Below, piece after piece: positions 33,427 through 42,548 of a stretch of 64,000 bases of DNA. This stretch comes from Bog-756 sp963778165 (GTDB taxonomy: Bacteria > Actinomycetota > Acidimicrobiia > Acidimicrobiales > RAAP-2). Both the position numbers and the translations under genes were made by a program. How positions within the stretch are numbered: the first letter of the stretch is position 1; the number at the start of each line of letters is the position of its first letter. Under the pieces are notes generated by a model. It ran no database searches and had not been told where the DNA came from. It was given only the letters and a program-made list of their open reading frames with translations. Location of the stretch: assembly GCA_963778165.1 (NCBI GenBank), contig CAVZTE010000005.1:186001-250000 (forward strand), read 5' to 3'.

Positions 33427-34599
33427 TTACGCCCCGACCCGACGTAGCGCTTCCCTGGTCAGCTCCTCGACGCGCGGATACCCGTCGATGGCCATGGTCA
33501 GATCGGTCTCGGCCAGCAGGCAGTGCAGCACATGCTCGATCCCTGCCTGGCCGCCGATGGCCAGTCCGTAGGCGTAGGGCCGGCCGATGGCCACCGCTGA
33601 TGCCCCCAGGGCCAACGCCTTCATCACATCCGGACCGCAGCGGACTCCGGAATCGAAGATGACCTCCACGTCCGGGCCCACGGCATCGACCACTCCGGGC
33701 AGGCATTCGAGTGCCGGTAGCCCGCCATTGGCCTGACGGCCGCCGTGCGTCGAGCAGTAGATACCATCGACGCCGGCATCGACGGCCCGGCGGGCATCGT
33801 CGGGATGACAGATTCCCTTGAGCACCATCGGCAACGTGGTCAGGGAGCGCAGGCGGGTGAGGTCATCCCAGTTCAGGCCGGGGTTGCCGAAGATCGCCGC
33901 CCACACCGCCGCCGCGGCCAGCGGGTCCTCCTCTGGCGCCACTTTGAGCTTGGCCCGGAATACGGGGTCGGACATGTAGTTGGCCAGGCACAACCCACTG
34001 AGTTGCGGGAAGCTGCCGATCGACAGGTCACGGGGGCGCCACCCCAGGCTCAGGGTGTCCAAGGTCACCACGATGGCGGAGAAGCCCGCTGCCTCGGCCC
34101 GGCGCACAAAACTCTCCGTCAACTCGTCGTCGTTCGGTGGGTACAGCTGAAACCAGCCGGGCGTGTCCCCAAACTCCGCGGCCACCTGCTCCATGGGGTC
34201 CTGGGTGAGGGTGGAGGCGATCATCGGCACCCCACTGGCCGCGGCGGCGCGGGCGGTCACCAGATCGCCATGACCGTCGGGGTCGCAGATACCGATGACC
34301 CCGATCGGCGCCAGCATCAACGGGGTCGGGAAGCGGACCCCGAACAGTTCCACCGACAAGTCGCGCTGGCTGGCACCCGCCAACATCCGGGGCATCACCC
34401 CCCATCGGTCGAAGGCGCTGACGTTGGCCCTCTGGGTGCGTTCGTCACCGGCGCCGCCGGCCACGTACGACCAGATGGCCTCGGGCATGGTCGCCTCGGC
34501 GCGCCGCTCGAGCTCGGCGAACGACATGGGGAGCTCGGGACGCTCGCCCGACAGCCCATTGATGTAGATGGCTAACTGCCAGTCGCCGAAGTTGGTCAT
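33427..34599 (-). CDS. FMN-dependent alpha-hydroxyacid oxidase, lactate 2-monooxygenase-like
   Basis: 390 aa. YVAGGAGDERTQRAN near residue 42, LMLAPIGVIGICDPDGHGDL near 92, VTLDTLSLGWRPRDL near 176, VLKGICHPDDARRA near 258 (catalytic Lys), and CSTHGGRQANGGLPAL near 280 (active-site His-Arg) are the FMN-enzyme blocks. CSTHGGRQANGG is characteristic of lactate 2-monooxygenase, which makes acetate and CO2 from lactate and O2. The ATG at 34599 follows GGGGAG by 5 bases; an upstream in-frame ATG at 34650 lacks one. Other 2-hydroxyacids are possible substrates. Confidence 0.85.
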   Translation of the reverse strand: MTNFGDWQLAIYINGLSGERPELPMSFAELERRAEATMPEAIWSYVAGGAGDERTQRANVSAFDRWGVMPRMLAGASQRDLSVELFGVRFPTPLMLAPIGVIGICDPDGHGDLVTARAAAASGVPMIASTLTQDPMEQVAAEFGDTPGWFQLYPPNDDELTESFVRRAEAAGFSAIVVTLDTLSLGWRPRDLSIGSFPQLSGLCLANYMSDPVFRAKLKVAPEEDPLAAAAVWAAIFGNPGLNWDDLTRLRSLTTLPMVLKGICHPDDARRAVDAGVDGIYCSTHGGRQANGGLPALECLPGVVDAVGPDVEVIFDSGVRCGPDVMKALALGASAVAIGRPYAYGLAIGGQAGIEHVLHCLLAETDLTMAIDGYPRVEELTREALRRVGA

Positions 34600-34776
34600 G
34601 ACTGCTCCCCTCATCGCTGAGTGGTTCTGATGATAAGGGCGATCCATCATCCGAAGTCGCTCCGGTCACTCTGGATGGCGACGTGGTCAGCGAAGCCACC
34701 TCGGATCCGGTCCGGGCCGTCCGGCTCCAGAAGCCCACCCTCGGACGGACCGGCCGGAGTCGCTCAGACCATGTCG

Positions 34777-36417
34777 TCAGACCATGAGGTGGGCGGCCCG
34801 GGCGGCCAGGGTGGCCAGGGTGAGGGTGGGACCGTACCCCGCCGAGGTGACGAACACCGACGAGTCCGCCACCACCACGTTCTCCAGTTTGTGGAGTCGG
34901 CCCTGCGGGTCGACCACCGAGGTGGCCGGATCCGTTCCCATCCGCGCCGTGCCCATGTTGTGCCGGCTCTCGGGGATGGCCTCCGGTGAGGAGGCGTTGC
35001 CGGTGCCGGGCGAGGTGGTGGCCGCGGCCCACTCCGACCCCATCTCCTTCAAGATGGCCCGGAGCCTCGGTCCGTAGTGCGCTGATGCCGCCAGCTCGTG
35101 GCGACCGGGCCGGTAGGTGATGCGGGCCACCGGAAAGCCCCGGACGTCCCGGATCGTCGGGTCGAGGTCCACCCGGTTTCCGGAGTAGGGGAGGTCCTCG
35201 CCTTGCATGATGAAGGCCCACAGCCGCTTGCGGATGGCCGAATCGGCCATGGCCGCGGCGTGATACTCACCCCAGGGCATGTGCTTGGCCTCCATGATGG
35301 GGAGACCGGCCCCGCTGTGCTCGACCATGCCGCCACGCAACCACGGCAGCCCGGCCTCCGACGCGGCGGCCCGGGTGGCGTCGTCGCCCACGATCATGTC
35401 GTCGTGGACGTGGGTCACCGACCTCCCGCGCTCGGCATAGGTCCGGTACGGCATGGACCCGGCCACGATGGTCTGGAAGTGGGTCATCAGATACCGGCCC
35501 AGCAACGGGTGGTCGAGTTCGGACAGCATCAGCAGCCGGGGCGTCTCGACGGCCCCGGCGGCCAGCACGACGTGGCGGGCGTCCATCGATCGCCGGGTGC
35601 CGTCGGGACCGATCAGGTCCACCCCGGTGGCACGGCGGCCGTCGTGGCGGATCTTCGACACGAACGTCTCGGACAGGAGCTCGGCCCGACCACTGGCCAT
35701 GGCCCGCAACAGCATGGCGATCGGATCGCCCTTGGCGTGGATGGGGCAGCCGAAGTAGGCACAGAAGCCACAGTTGTTGCAGGCCGGCCTGCCATCGTAG
35801 GGAATGCTGTTGGCCGCGGTGGGAGCCGGATAGGGGTGGTACCCCAGGCGCTCGGCGGCCGCCGAAGACTGCAGAGCGCCGTACATCGGGGCCCCAGACG
35901 GCATGGGGAAGGGCCCCGATCGGGGGGCGGCGAAGGGATTGGCGCCGTCGGTGCCTGCCACCCCGATGGCCCGCTCCACTTCGGCGTAGTAAGGCTCGAG
36001 CTCGTCGTAACCCACCGGCCAATCGGCTACGTCGGCGTCCGGTTGGGGGCCCAGCTCGGAGAGAAGGCGGAAGTCGTCGGGCCGGAAGCGGGGCACTTTG
36101 CCGTCGGCGTGGGTCCCGCCTCCCCCGACCGTCGAGGGGACCGAGTTGACCTCCCCGACATGGGTGCGGTCACCGTCCTCCTCCCGGGTGCGAAAGGTGC
36201 GGGGCTCGATCAGCGGGTCGGGGCCGAGGAAGTGGCGGCTGAGGAATTTGATCTCGTCGTTCGAGTAGTCGAACGCCGGGCGGCTCAGGTCCTCGGGGTC
36301 CAGCAGATGATTGCGGCCTTTCTCCACGATGGTGACGGTCCATCCGGCTGCGGTCAGGACGTCGGCTGCGGTGGCCCCGCCGGGTCCGGAGCCGATGATC
36401 ACGGCGTCGACGGTCAT
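34777..36417 (-). CDS. GMC-family flavoprotein oxidoreductase
   Basis: 546 aa. The N-terminal AVIIGSGPGGATAADVL is the FAD-binding GxGxxG; GGGGTHADGKVPRF near residue 105 and NMGTARMGTDPATSVVDPQG near 480, with the final SAGYGPTLTLATLAAR, are GMC blocks. Between them is CNNCGFCAYFGCPIHAKGDP near residue 225, with four Cys in C-x2-C-x2-C-x4-C spacing that could hold an iron-sulfur cluster, as in bacterial FAD-dependent sugar dehydrogenases. No signal peptide. It overlaps by ATGA with the gene for its probable subunit 3 and should oxidise an alcohol or sugar in the cytoplasm. Confidence 0.85.
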   Translation of the reverse strand: MTVDAVIIGSGPGGATAADVLTAAGWTVTIVEKGRNHLLDPEDLSRPAFDYSNDEIKFLSRHFLGPDPLIEPRTFRTREEDGDRTHVGEVNSVPSTVGGGGTHADGKVPRFRPDDFRLLSELGPQPDADVADWPVGYDELEPYYAEVERAIGVAGTDGANPFAAPRSGPFPMPSGAPMYGALQSSAAAERLGYHPYPAPTAANSIPYDGRPACNNCGFCAYFGCPIHAKGDPIAMLLRAMASGRAELLSETFVSKIRHDGRRATGVDLIGPDGTRRSMDARHVVLAAGAVETPRLLMLSELDHPLLGRYLMTHFQTIVAGSMPYRTYAERGRSVTHVHDDMIVGDDATRAAASEAGLPWLRGGMVEHSGAGLPIMEAKHMPWGEYHAAAMADSAIRKRLWAFIMQGEDLPYSGNRVDLDPTIRDVRGFPVARITYRPGRHELAASAHYGPRLRAILKEMGSEWAAATTSPGTGNASSPEAIPESRHNMGTARMGTDPATSVVDPQGRLHKLENVVVADSSVFVTSAGYGPTLTLATLAARAAHLMV

Positions 36418-36992
36418 GAGGCCGATGCCTCCGGGGCCGATACCTCGGCGTCGGTGAAGCCGCGGGGCTGCACGTCGCCGTCGAAGTCGATGGCCCTCCA
36501 ACCGACCAGTTGGCGGTTCCCGCCGTACTCGGGAGGCCCGTACATTCCCTCGCAGACATGGCCGTAGAGCACGTCGGTAAAGGCGGTGTCGTTCCGCAGT
36601 CGCTCAGCCTGCTCAGTGGGGCCGAGCTGGCGGAAGTCGGCGCCCAGTGCGGCCAACCCGTCGCGATAGATCTGCTGGAGGCCGACGACCGGTCCGTTGA
36701 ACTCGCGCTCCGGCTTTCCGGCCGAGCCCTCGATGCGGGTCCGCCAAGCCAGTTCGTCGAGGGCGGAGAGCGGATGGAACCGGGAGAAGGCGTCCGCCCC
36801 CCCGAAACGCCCCGAGGTGGGACCACGGGCCCAGATCCTCGGGGGGTCGACGCTGAAGGCACCGAGCAGCCCGTCGATGTACTCGGGCACACCGGCTGCC
36901 GTGGCGCCGGGATTGCCGGCGCCGGGCGGGATCATCCGTTCACAGGCCGCAGCCAGCGTCTCAAACTCGTCGTCGTTCAACCACATGGGCAT
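36414..36992 (-). CDS. gluconate 2-dehydrogenase subunit 3-like protein
   Basis: 192 aa. FETLAAACERMIPPGAGNPG at the N-terminus and HVCEGMYGPPEYGGNRQLVG near residue 143 are typical of the small subunit of membrane-type FAD dehydrogenases (gluconate 2-dehydrogenase subunit 3). Usually these have a Tat signal; this one has none, so it may stay in the cytoplasm. The gene overlaps the GMC gene start, so the two products should form a complex; no cytochrome c subunit gene is visible nearby. Start may be the ATG 6 bases further in. Confidence 0.8.
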   Translation of the reverse strand: MPMWLNDDEFETLAAACERMIPPGAGNPGATAAGVPEYIDGLLGAFSVDPPRIWARGPTSGRFGGADAFSRFHPLSALDELAWRTRIEGSAGKPEREFNGPVVGLQQIYRDGLAALGADFRQLGPTEQAERLRNDTAFTDVLYGHVCEGMYGPPEYGGNRQLVGWRAIDFDGDVQPRGFTDAEVSAPEASAS

Positions 36993-37037
36993 GCGGGGAC
37001 CCTAACAACCACTACGTCGCCGGTGGGCCGGGTGCGC

Positions 37038-38294
37038 TCAGGCGGGGGTGAACACGACAGGCAGGGCGATGGGTGAACGGAAGGCGAATCCCTTGATGTG
37101 GAGGTCCTGGTCCGGTGCCGGGGCCAATCGCATATCCGGCAGTCTGTCCAACAAGGTGTTCATGGCCACCCTGGACTCCATCCGGGCCAGGTGCATGCCC
37201 AGGCACACGTGGACGCCGAAGCCGAAGCCCACGCTCTGGCGCGAGGCCCGGAAGATATCGAACAGCTCGGGGTGCTCGTACTTGCGCTCGTCGCGGTTGG
37301 CCGATCCCAGCAGCAGGGCCACGTCGGCGCCCTTCTCGACCGGCACGCCGGCCAACTCGGTGTCGCGCATGGCCCGGCGCAGGATGACCGTGACCGGCGG
37401 CTCCCAGCGGAGCGTCTCCTCGAAGGCGTCGGCCAGCAACGCCCTGTCGTCCTTCACCGCCTGGAACTGGTCCGGGTTGGTCAGCAGGCCGTACAGCAGG
37501 TTGCCCGTGGCCCGATAGGTGGTCTCCACTCCGGCGGGCAGCAGGAGGCGCAAGAAGGAGTAGATCTCCTCGTCCTCGAGCCTCCGGCCGTCCACCTCGG
37601 CCACCAGGAGCTCGCTGATCAGGTCGTCGGCCGGATGGCTGCGTCGCTCGTCGAGCACGGCGGCGAAGTAGTCACGCAACGCTTCGGAGGCGGCGGTGCC
37701 CCGCTCCCAGTCGGAGGCCACGCTGGTGATGGCGATGGCCCAACGCTGGAAGGAAGGGAAGTCCGAGCGGGGCAGGCCGAGGATCTGGGCGATGACCTGG
37801 ACCGGGAAGTTGAAGGTCAGCTCCTGGACCAGGTCCGCCTCACCGAGCCCGGCGAAGCCGTCGATGAGCTCGTTGACTACCCGCTGTACCAGGTCGCCCT
37901 CCCACTGCAGGAGGACCTTGGAGCGGAAGGTCGGCGAGACCAGAGCCCGGTGCAGCCGGTGCTCGGGTTCGTCCATCTGCAGGATGGTCCGTCCCATCAC
38001 CGCACCCATGATCCCCTCGTAGACGGTGGACGAGTACGTCTCGTTGTCCTTCAGGACCTGGACCGCCTCGTCGAATCCGAACACCGTGACCGGCTGGGGC
38101 TTGTTGGGGTCGACCTCATCGGCCCCGTCGCCCAGGTCGACCGGGCCCACGTGGACCGGGCTCTGGCCCCGCAGCTCGGCCATCCGCGGGTACGGGTCCC
38201 GGATGTTGCCCGACACCGTGTCCTGCAGCTCGAACGGGTCGAACGGGGCCGGAGCTACCAACTCGTCGACGGCCCTCGTGCTTGCTGTGGTCAT
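37038..38294 (-). CDS. cytochrome P450
   Basis: 418 aa, usual bacterial P450 length. LLPAGVETTYRATGNLLYGL near residue 256 is helix I with the acid-alcohol pair; EETLRWEPPV near 300 is the ExxR motif; FGFGVHVCLGMHLARME near 361 is the haem-binding loop with the axial Cys. It hydroxylates a hydrophobic substrate using a ferredoxin partner, which is not in the window. The ATG at 38294 follows GAGGAAG. A palindrome and a divergent TetR gene suggest substrate-induced expression. The role may be the first attack on the substrate degraded by the cluster downstream. Confidence 0.9.
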   Translation of the reverse strand: MTTASTRAVDELVAPAPFDPFELQDTVSGNIRDPYPRMAELRGQSPVHVGPVDLGDGADEVDPNKPQPVTVFGFDEAVQVLKDNETYSSTVYEGIMGAVMGRTILQMDEPEHRLHRALVSPTFRSKVLLQWEGDLVQRVVNELIDGFAGLGEADLVQELTFNFPVQVIAQILGLPRSDFPSFQRWAIAITSVASDWERGTAASEALRDYFAAVLDERRSHPADDLISELLVAEVDGRRLEDEEIYSFLRLLLPAGVETTYRATGNLLYGLLTNPDQFQAVKDDRALLADAFEETLRWEPPVTVILRRAMRDTELAGVPVEKGADVALLLGSANRDERKYEHPELFDIFRASRQSVGFGFGVHVCLGMHLARMESRVAMNTLLDRLPDMRLAPAPDQDLHIKGFAFRSPIALPVVFTPA

Positions 38295-38346
38295 GGTTCC
38301 ACTTCCTCGCCTCGGCAGGGTGCGCTTGTGCTCCGGTATCATATAT

Positions 38347-38356
38347 CAAACGTTTG
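38347..38356. promoter_or_regulatory. TetR operator candidate, CAAACGTTTG
   Basis: A perfect 10-bp palindrome (with some further symmetry in the AT-rich flanks) lies between the divergent P450 and TetR genes, 53 bp from one start and about 62 bp from the other. TetR regulators of acyl-CoA and steroid catabolism often bind such ACAAACGTTTGT-like sites. Confidence 0.55.
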
Positions 38357-38417
38357 TTCGAAGGCCAGAGCCCCCCCGATCGCCACCGCAGGCCCCTCCA
38401 GCGGCCACAATGGAGTG

Positions 38418-39042
38418 GTGAGCCCTCCCCCTGATCGTGAGCCTGTGTCCCGTCCCGCCGGGTCGACCCAGCGTCAGCACATCCTCCGGACGGCGCTCTC
38501 CCTTATGGCTACCCAAGGTGTCGACGGGACGAGTATGAGAAACCTGGCAACGGCCACCGGCCTGAACGTGGCCTCGCTCTACCACTACTTCCCGTCCAAG
38601 CGCGAGCTGCTGGTGGCGGTGCTCGAGGAGCGGGGGTTCATCGACGACCTGACTGCCGCCAGCGCCACGTCGCTCTCCCAGGATCCCACGTCCAGCCTGG
38701 CGGACCTCTTGGACGACATCCTCCAATCGATGTTGGAGGTGGAGGACTTCGTGCGCCTCATGCTGGGGGAGGTGATGCCGCGGTGATGACACCGCCTACT
38801 CGGTGGGAACCGAACTCTTCGCGGCCTTCCAGGACTCTCTCGAACACTCCCTCCGAGAGGGGGATCCCCCGCTGTGTCCACCGGGGGAGGAGGCCGCCCT
38901 GGCCAGGATGCTCCGCACCCTGCTGGTCGGGCTGTTCTTCGAGCACGTGGCCGGGGTGCTCGCCGATGGTCAGGATCCGGCCCTGGTGTTCCGGGCCCGG
39001 GCCGAGGAGTTCGCCCAGCTGCTGGAGCAGCGATCGAGGTGA
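38418..39042 (+). pseudogene. TetR-family regulator, frameshifted
   Basis: About 207 aa across two frames. The first begins GTG at 38418 (a second GTG 3 bases before) and has QRQHILRTALSLMATQGVDG and LATATGLNVASLYHYFPSKR, the TetR helix-turn-helix; it ends early at 38786. The second frame runs to 39042 with GTELFAAFQDSLEHSL and ARMLRTLLVGLFFEHVAGVL, the C-terminal ligand domain. Removing one C from the CC at 38778-38779 joins them as EVMRGDDTAYSVGTEL. Sequence error is likely, given three similar breaks elsewhere. It should control the divergent P450 and the CoA ligase whose start overlaps its stop. Confidence 0.7.
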
Positions 39043-40397
39043 TGGGGAGGTCGCCCATCGTCTCCACTCCCCCGTTCGCCCCCGGGACCTTGGGGCCACT
39101 GCCCCGTCCAGACGACCAGTTCCTCTGGGACCCGGAGAAGCAGGCCATGGGCCTGGAGCAACGGAGAGAGCTCCAGAACGAGCGCCTCCGGACGTTGGTC
39201 CAGCGCATCTTCGACGGGCCGGTGACGCTCTTCCGGGACAAGTTGGTGGCAGCCGGAGTGGAGGCGGCCGGAGCCATCGCCACGGTCGACGACCTGGCCG
39301 GGGTGCCGCTCACCGTCAAGCAGGACCTGAGGGACTCGGAGGCCGCCTCCCCACCCTGGGGTTCCTACCGTTTCACCGATCCGCGGCGGGCGGTGCGACT
39401 GGGCACCTCGACCGGGACCACCGGCCAGCCCACCATCACGGTGTGGACCCGGCACGACCTGTGGGTCGAGTATGAGTCAGGCGCCCGCAACTGGTGGCGC
39501 ATGGGGTACCGCCCCGGCATGATCGTGACCCACGCCCACCCGGCCTACCTCTACGGCGGTGGGGTCATGCTCCAGGGGACCTACGAGTACCTGGGCCTCT
39601 TGTCGCTGTGGGTACCGCCCCCCGACACCGACGAGCTGGCCGAACAGGCCGTCCGGTTCTGGACCCGGGTCACCCCGGACATCCCCTTCATGGGCTTTGC
39701 CACCGGGCGGTTCCTCGAGGTGGCCGGCAAGCTGGGCATCCCCTTGGAGGAGGCGGGGCTGACCGGGCTCAAGGCCCCTCCCGGCTTCGGACTGGGCCGG
39801 GGCGGCATGCCTCTCATGACCGCCGGCGCCGAGTGCTACGCCTACGTCGGCGGCCCGTGCGGTCAGTCGCCCGGGGCCCACATCCACGAGGACTGGGCCG
39901 TGGTGCAGGCCGTCGACCCCGCCACCGGACGGGAGGTCCCCGACGGGGAGTGGGGCAATCTCACCGTGACCACCCTCGACCGGGACAACGGGCTGCTCCG
40001 CTACGACCTGGAGGAGGCCTGCGCCATCCTGCGGGAGCCGTGCCCGTGCGGCGAGACCTCCATCCGGGGACTGTGGGGAGGCCGCTTCGCCGATCTGTTG
40101 AGCTGCCAGGGCACCCGCTTCCAGCTCTCCGAGCTCGAGGCGGTCCTGCGGAGCGAAAAGCTGGTGGCCCAACCCTCGCTGGAGTACCAGATCACCCGGC
40201 ACGACGGCGGCCCGGGCCCGCTCGAGGTCCGGGTGGAGGTGGCCACCGACGATCCGGTGAGGCAGGGCCAGGTTGCCGAGCGGGTGACCGGGGCCATCGC
40301 CGAGGCCCTCGGGGTCCGGGCCTCGGTGGAGCCGCTGGCCCGGGACACCCTGCCGCGGGCGGGGTACAAGGCCAAACGGGTGGTCGACCCGGACTGA
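39042..40397 (+). CDS. phenylacetate-CoA-ligase-like adenylate-forming enzyme (PaaK type)
   Basis: 451 aa. LTVKQDLRDSEAASP and LGTSTGTTGQPT near residue 130 (phosphate-binding loop, Thr/Gly-rich as in PaaK), THAHPAYLYGGG near 165, PLMTAGAECYAYVGGPCGQS near 263 and RFADLLSCQGTRFQLSELEA near 350, then a final Lys-rich GYKAKRVVDPD, match PaaK rather than FadD order. It should activate an aromatic or cyclic carboxylic acid to its CoA thioester. ATG at 39042 overlaps the regulator stop; a GTG 3 bases upstream is equally possible. It heads the acyl-CoA region. Confidence 0.85.
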   Translation: MGRSPIVSTPPFAPGTLGPLPRPDDQFLWDPEKQAMGLEQRRELQNERLRTLVQRIFDGPVTLFRDKLVAAGVEAAGAIATVDDLAGVPLTVKQDLRDSEAASPPWGSYRFTDPRRAVRLGTSTGTTGQPTITVWTRHDLWVEYESGARNWWRMGYRPGMIVTHAHPAYLYGGGVMLQGTYEYLGLLSLWVPPPDTDELAEQAVRFWTRVTPDIPFMGFATGRFLEVAGKLGIPLEEAGLTGLKAPPGFGLGRGGMPLMTAGAECYAYVGGPCGQSPGAHIHEDWAVVQAVDPATGREVPDGEWGNLTVTTLDRDNGLLRYDLEEACAILREPCPCGETSIRGLWGGRFADLLSCQGTRFQLSELEAVLRSEKLVAQPSLEYQITRHDGGPGPLEVRVEVATDDPVRQGQVAERVTGAIAEALGVRASVEPLARDTLPRAGYKAKRVVDPD

Positions 40398-40420
40398 GCT
40401 GGGACGGAGCAGCTACTGAG

Positions 40421-41356
40421 CTATCGGAGTGGGGCGATGACCTCCTGGCCGAAGGCGGCCAGGGTCTCGGGCGGAGCGAAGTCGGTGAACCAGGTGTAGA
40501 TGCGCTCCACGCCCTGGCCCCGGAGGGCGGCCATCCGCTCGACCAGCTCGGCGGCGCTGCCGGCCACGTGGGCCTCCTGGCCCATCCGGCCGAACCGCCG
40601 GCCGGCGGTCCCGATCACCTCGGAGCGTCGGCTCCCGTCGGTCACCAGCGTCACCAGCAGCTGGACCGAGACCCGGGCCCGGCCGGCGTCGGGCCGGGCC
40701 TTGGCCATGCGGTCCAACTGATGGAGGGGCACGTTCCACCAATCGGCGTAACGCTCCACCAGCTTCATGGTGGCCGGACCGGTGCCTCCGATCACGATGG
40801 GGATCCGGGTGCGGGGGACGGGAAGCTGGCGCCCGCCCTCGACCTGGAAGAACCGACCCTGGTACTCGACGGGCTCGCCCGACCAGAACCGGGACAGCAG
40901 TTCGAGGGTCTCACCCAGGCGCTCGACCCGTTGGGCCCCGGAGTGCGACCCGAAGCCGAAGGTCTTCAGCTCGGCCGGGGTCGAACCCGACCCGATGCCC
41001 AGCTCGAACCGTCCGCCGGAGAGGTGGTCGAGGGTCACCGCCTGGCGGGACAGCACGGCCGGATGCCGGAAGCCGTCGCACAGCACCAGGTGGCTGAGCC
41101 GGAGCCGCTCGGTGGTGGCGGCCAGCCAGGTGGCGGCGGTGAACGCCTCGAACATGGGCTGGTCCAGGGCACCCGGGGGCGCCAGATGGTCCATGAGGGC
41201 CAACCCGTCGAAGCCCGAGGCCTCGGCGGCCCGAGCCCGGCCCTCCAAGGCACCCGGGTCCAGCCGCAGCTGGGGGAGGAAGAGGTGGAACTCCGGACCC
41301 CCGTGAGCCGGCGTCGGGAGTACCGGATGGTCCTCCGAGCCTTCCCCTTCAGGCAC
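40421..41356 (-). CDS. LLM-class F420-dependent oxidoreductase
   Basis: 311 aa. FHLFLPQLRLD opens the luciferase-like barrel; FDGLALMDHLAPPG near residue 50, SHLVLCDGFRHPAVLSRQAV near 86, LSGGRFELGIGSG near 110 and IPIVIGGTGPATMKLVERY near 187 are the family's conserved segments. In actinobacteria such enzymes use deazaflavin F420 to oxidise or reduce CoA-bound or hydrophobic substrates. The GTG at 41356 is chosen since it is just 2 bases after the stop of the upstream acyl-CoA dehydrogenase gene. Confidence 0.85.
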   Translation of the reverse strand: MPEGEGSEDHPVLPTPAHGGPEFHLFLPQLRLDPGALEGRARAAEASGFDGLALMDHLAPPGALDQPMFEAFTAATWLAATTERLRLSHLVLCDGFRHPAVLSRQAVTLDHLSGGRFELGIGSGSTPAELKTFGFGSHSGAQRVERLGETLELLSRFWSGEPVEYQGRFFQVEGGRQLPVPRTRIPIVIGGTGPATMKLVERYADWWNVPLHQLDRMAKARPDAGRARVSVQLLVTLVTDGSRRSEVIGTAGRRFGRMGQEAHVAGSAAELVERMAALRGQGVERIYTWFTDFAPPETLAAFGQEVIAPLR

Positions 41357-41358
41357 GG

Positions 41359-42438
41359 TCAGGCCGGTCGGATGAGGGTGGAGGCCAGGCTGTGCCACTG
41401 GTGGCTGGTCCCACCCATCAGCACCTCGTTCTGCTTGGCCCGTTTGAACAGGAAGTGGGCGTCGTTGGCCCAGGTGAATCCCACTCCCCCGTGGACCTGG
41501 ATGTTGTCGCCGGTCACCCGCACCGCGGCCTCGGCGGCGTAGGCCGCAGCCATCTCGGCTGAACGCGACCGCTCAGGCGCCCCGGTGTCCGAGGCCCAGG
41601 CGGCGAAGTGGACGCCGGCCCTGGCCATCTCCAGCGAGTGGTACATGTCGACGATCCGGTGCTTGACCGACTGGAACGAAGCGATGGGGCGATCGAAGAC
41701 CACCCGCACCTTGGCGTACTCCACGGCCTCGTCCAGGGCCCGGTGGCTCACCCCCACCAGCTCGGCGGCCAGGCCCACCGACACGTCGTCGAGAACCCGG
41801 CGCCACAGCACCGTCTGATCGCCCAGCGGCCCGAGCGGCTCCACCGGCTCCTCGTCGAGGACCAGGCGAGCCAGCTTGCGGGTGGGATCGAGGGTCGGCA
41901 CCGCCTCGGCCTTGGGATTTCTGAGCAGGAACGACCGGATGCCGTCTTCGGCCAGGGCCACCACGATGACCCAGTCGGCGGTGTGGCCGTCCATCACCAC
42001 GGGCTTGTGCCCGGAGACCACCCAACCCGACCCCTTGCGCCGGGCCCGGGCCCGCACCGTGCCGAGCGGGTGCCCGTGGCCCTGCTCCTGGAGGGCCACG
42101 GTGCCACGCTGCTGGCCCGACGCCAGGTCCTCCAACAGGGCATCGGCCCCGAGGGCGCGGGCCGCCAGGGTGGCCAGGACCGAGGAGGAGAAGAACGGGC
42201 CCGGCAGGGGGACCCGACCCATCTGCTCGAGGATCACGCACATCTCGAGCAGGCCGGCCCCTTCGCCGGGCACCAGCATGGCCGTCCAGCCCAGGGAGAC
42301 CAACCGGTCCCAGAGCTCCGGCGTGACCCCGTCGGGGTCGTCGGCCAGCTGCCGCAGGGTGTCATCCCCCACCTCCCCCATGGCGCGCTTGGCTACGTCT
42401 TGCAAGGCGAGTTGTTCGGCATCGAACGTGAAGTCCAC
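41359..42438 (-). CDS. acyl-CoA dehydrogenase, small-subunit type (FadE-like)
   Basis: 359 aa from a GTG. DFTFDAEQLALQDVAKRAMG is the usual N-terminal helix; FSSSVLATLAARALGADA near 82, GKP-like VVSGHKPVVMDGHTADWVIV near 138 and IQVHGGVGFTWANDAHFLF near 316 belong to the FAD-binding core. The middle lacks the conserved acyl-binding loop of full enzymes, as in the ChsE/FadE heterotetramer partners of steroid degradation. It is divergent from the second acyl-CoA dehydrogenase, likely its partner: two alpha-beta genes from a shared promoter. Substrate would be a bulky CoA ester. Confidence 0.88.
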   Translation of the reverse strand: MDFTFDAEQLALQDVAKRAMGEVGDDTLRQLADDPDGVTPELWDRLVSLGWTAMLVPGEGAGLLEMCVILEQMGRVPLPGPFFSSSVLATLAARALGADALLEDLASGQQRGTVALQEQGHGHPLGTVRARARRKGSGWVVSGHKPVVMDGHTADWVIVVALAEDGIRSFLLRNPKAEAVPTLDPTRKLARLVLDEEPVEPLGPLGDQTVLWRRVLDDVSVGLAAELVGVSHRALDEAVEYAKVRVVFDRPIASFQSVKHRIVDMYHSLEMARAGVHFAAWASDTGAPERSRSAEMAAAYAAEAAVRVTGDNIQVHGGVGFTWANDAHFLFKRAKQNEVLMGGTSHQWHSLASTLIRPA

Positions 42439-42548
42439 GGTCCACCCCCGGAGTGGTGTTGCTGATATTGGCTCTTATGGTGGCTGCAGTGTAGATCCCT
42501 GACGCCGACGTCAGCAGCGGAAACTCTCCGCGGCTATTGTCCAGGGCC

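Noticed and set aside
35098..36567. Large plus-strand frame opposite the GMC gene
   Set aside because: Gly/Val/Arg-rich composition of an antisense shadow; the GMC frame has clear family motifs.
37098..38417. Long plus-strand frame through the P450 gene into the TetR gene
   Set aside because: Antisense shadow of the P450; only the part after 38415 has TetR features.
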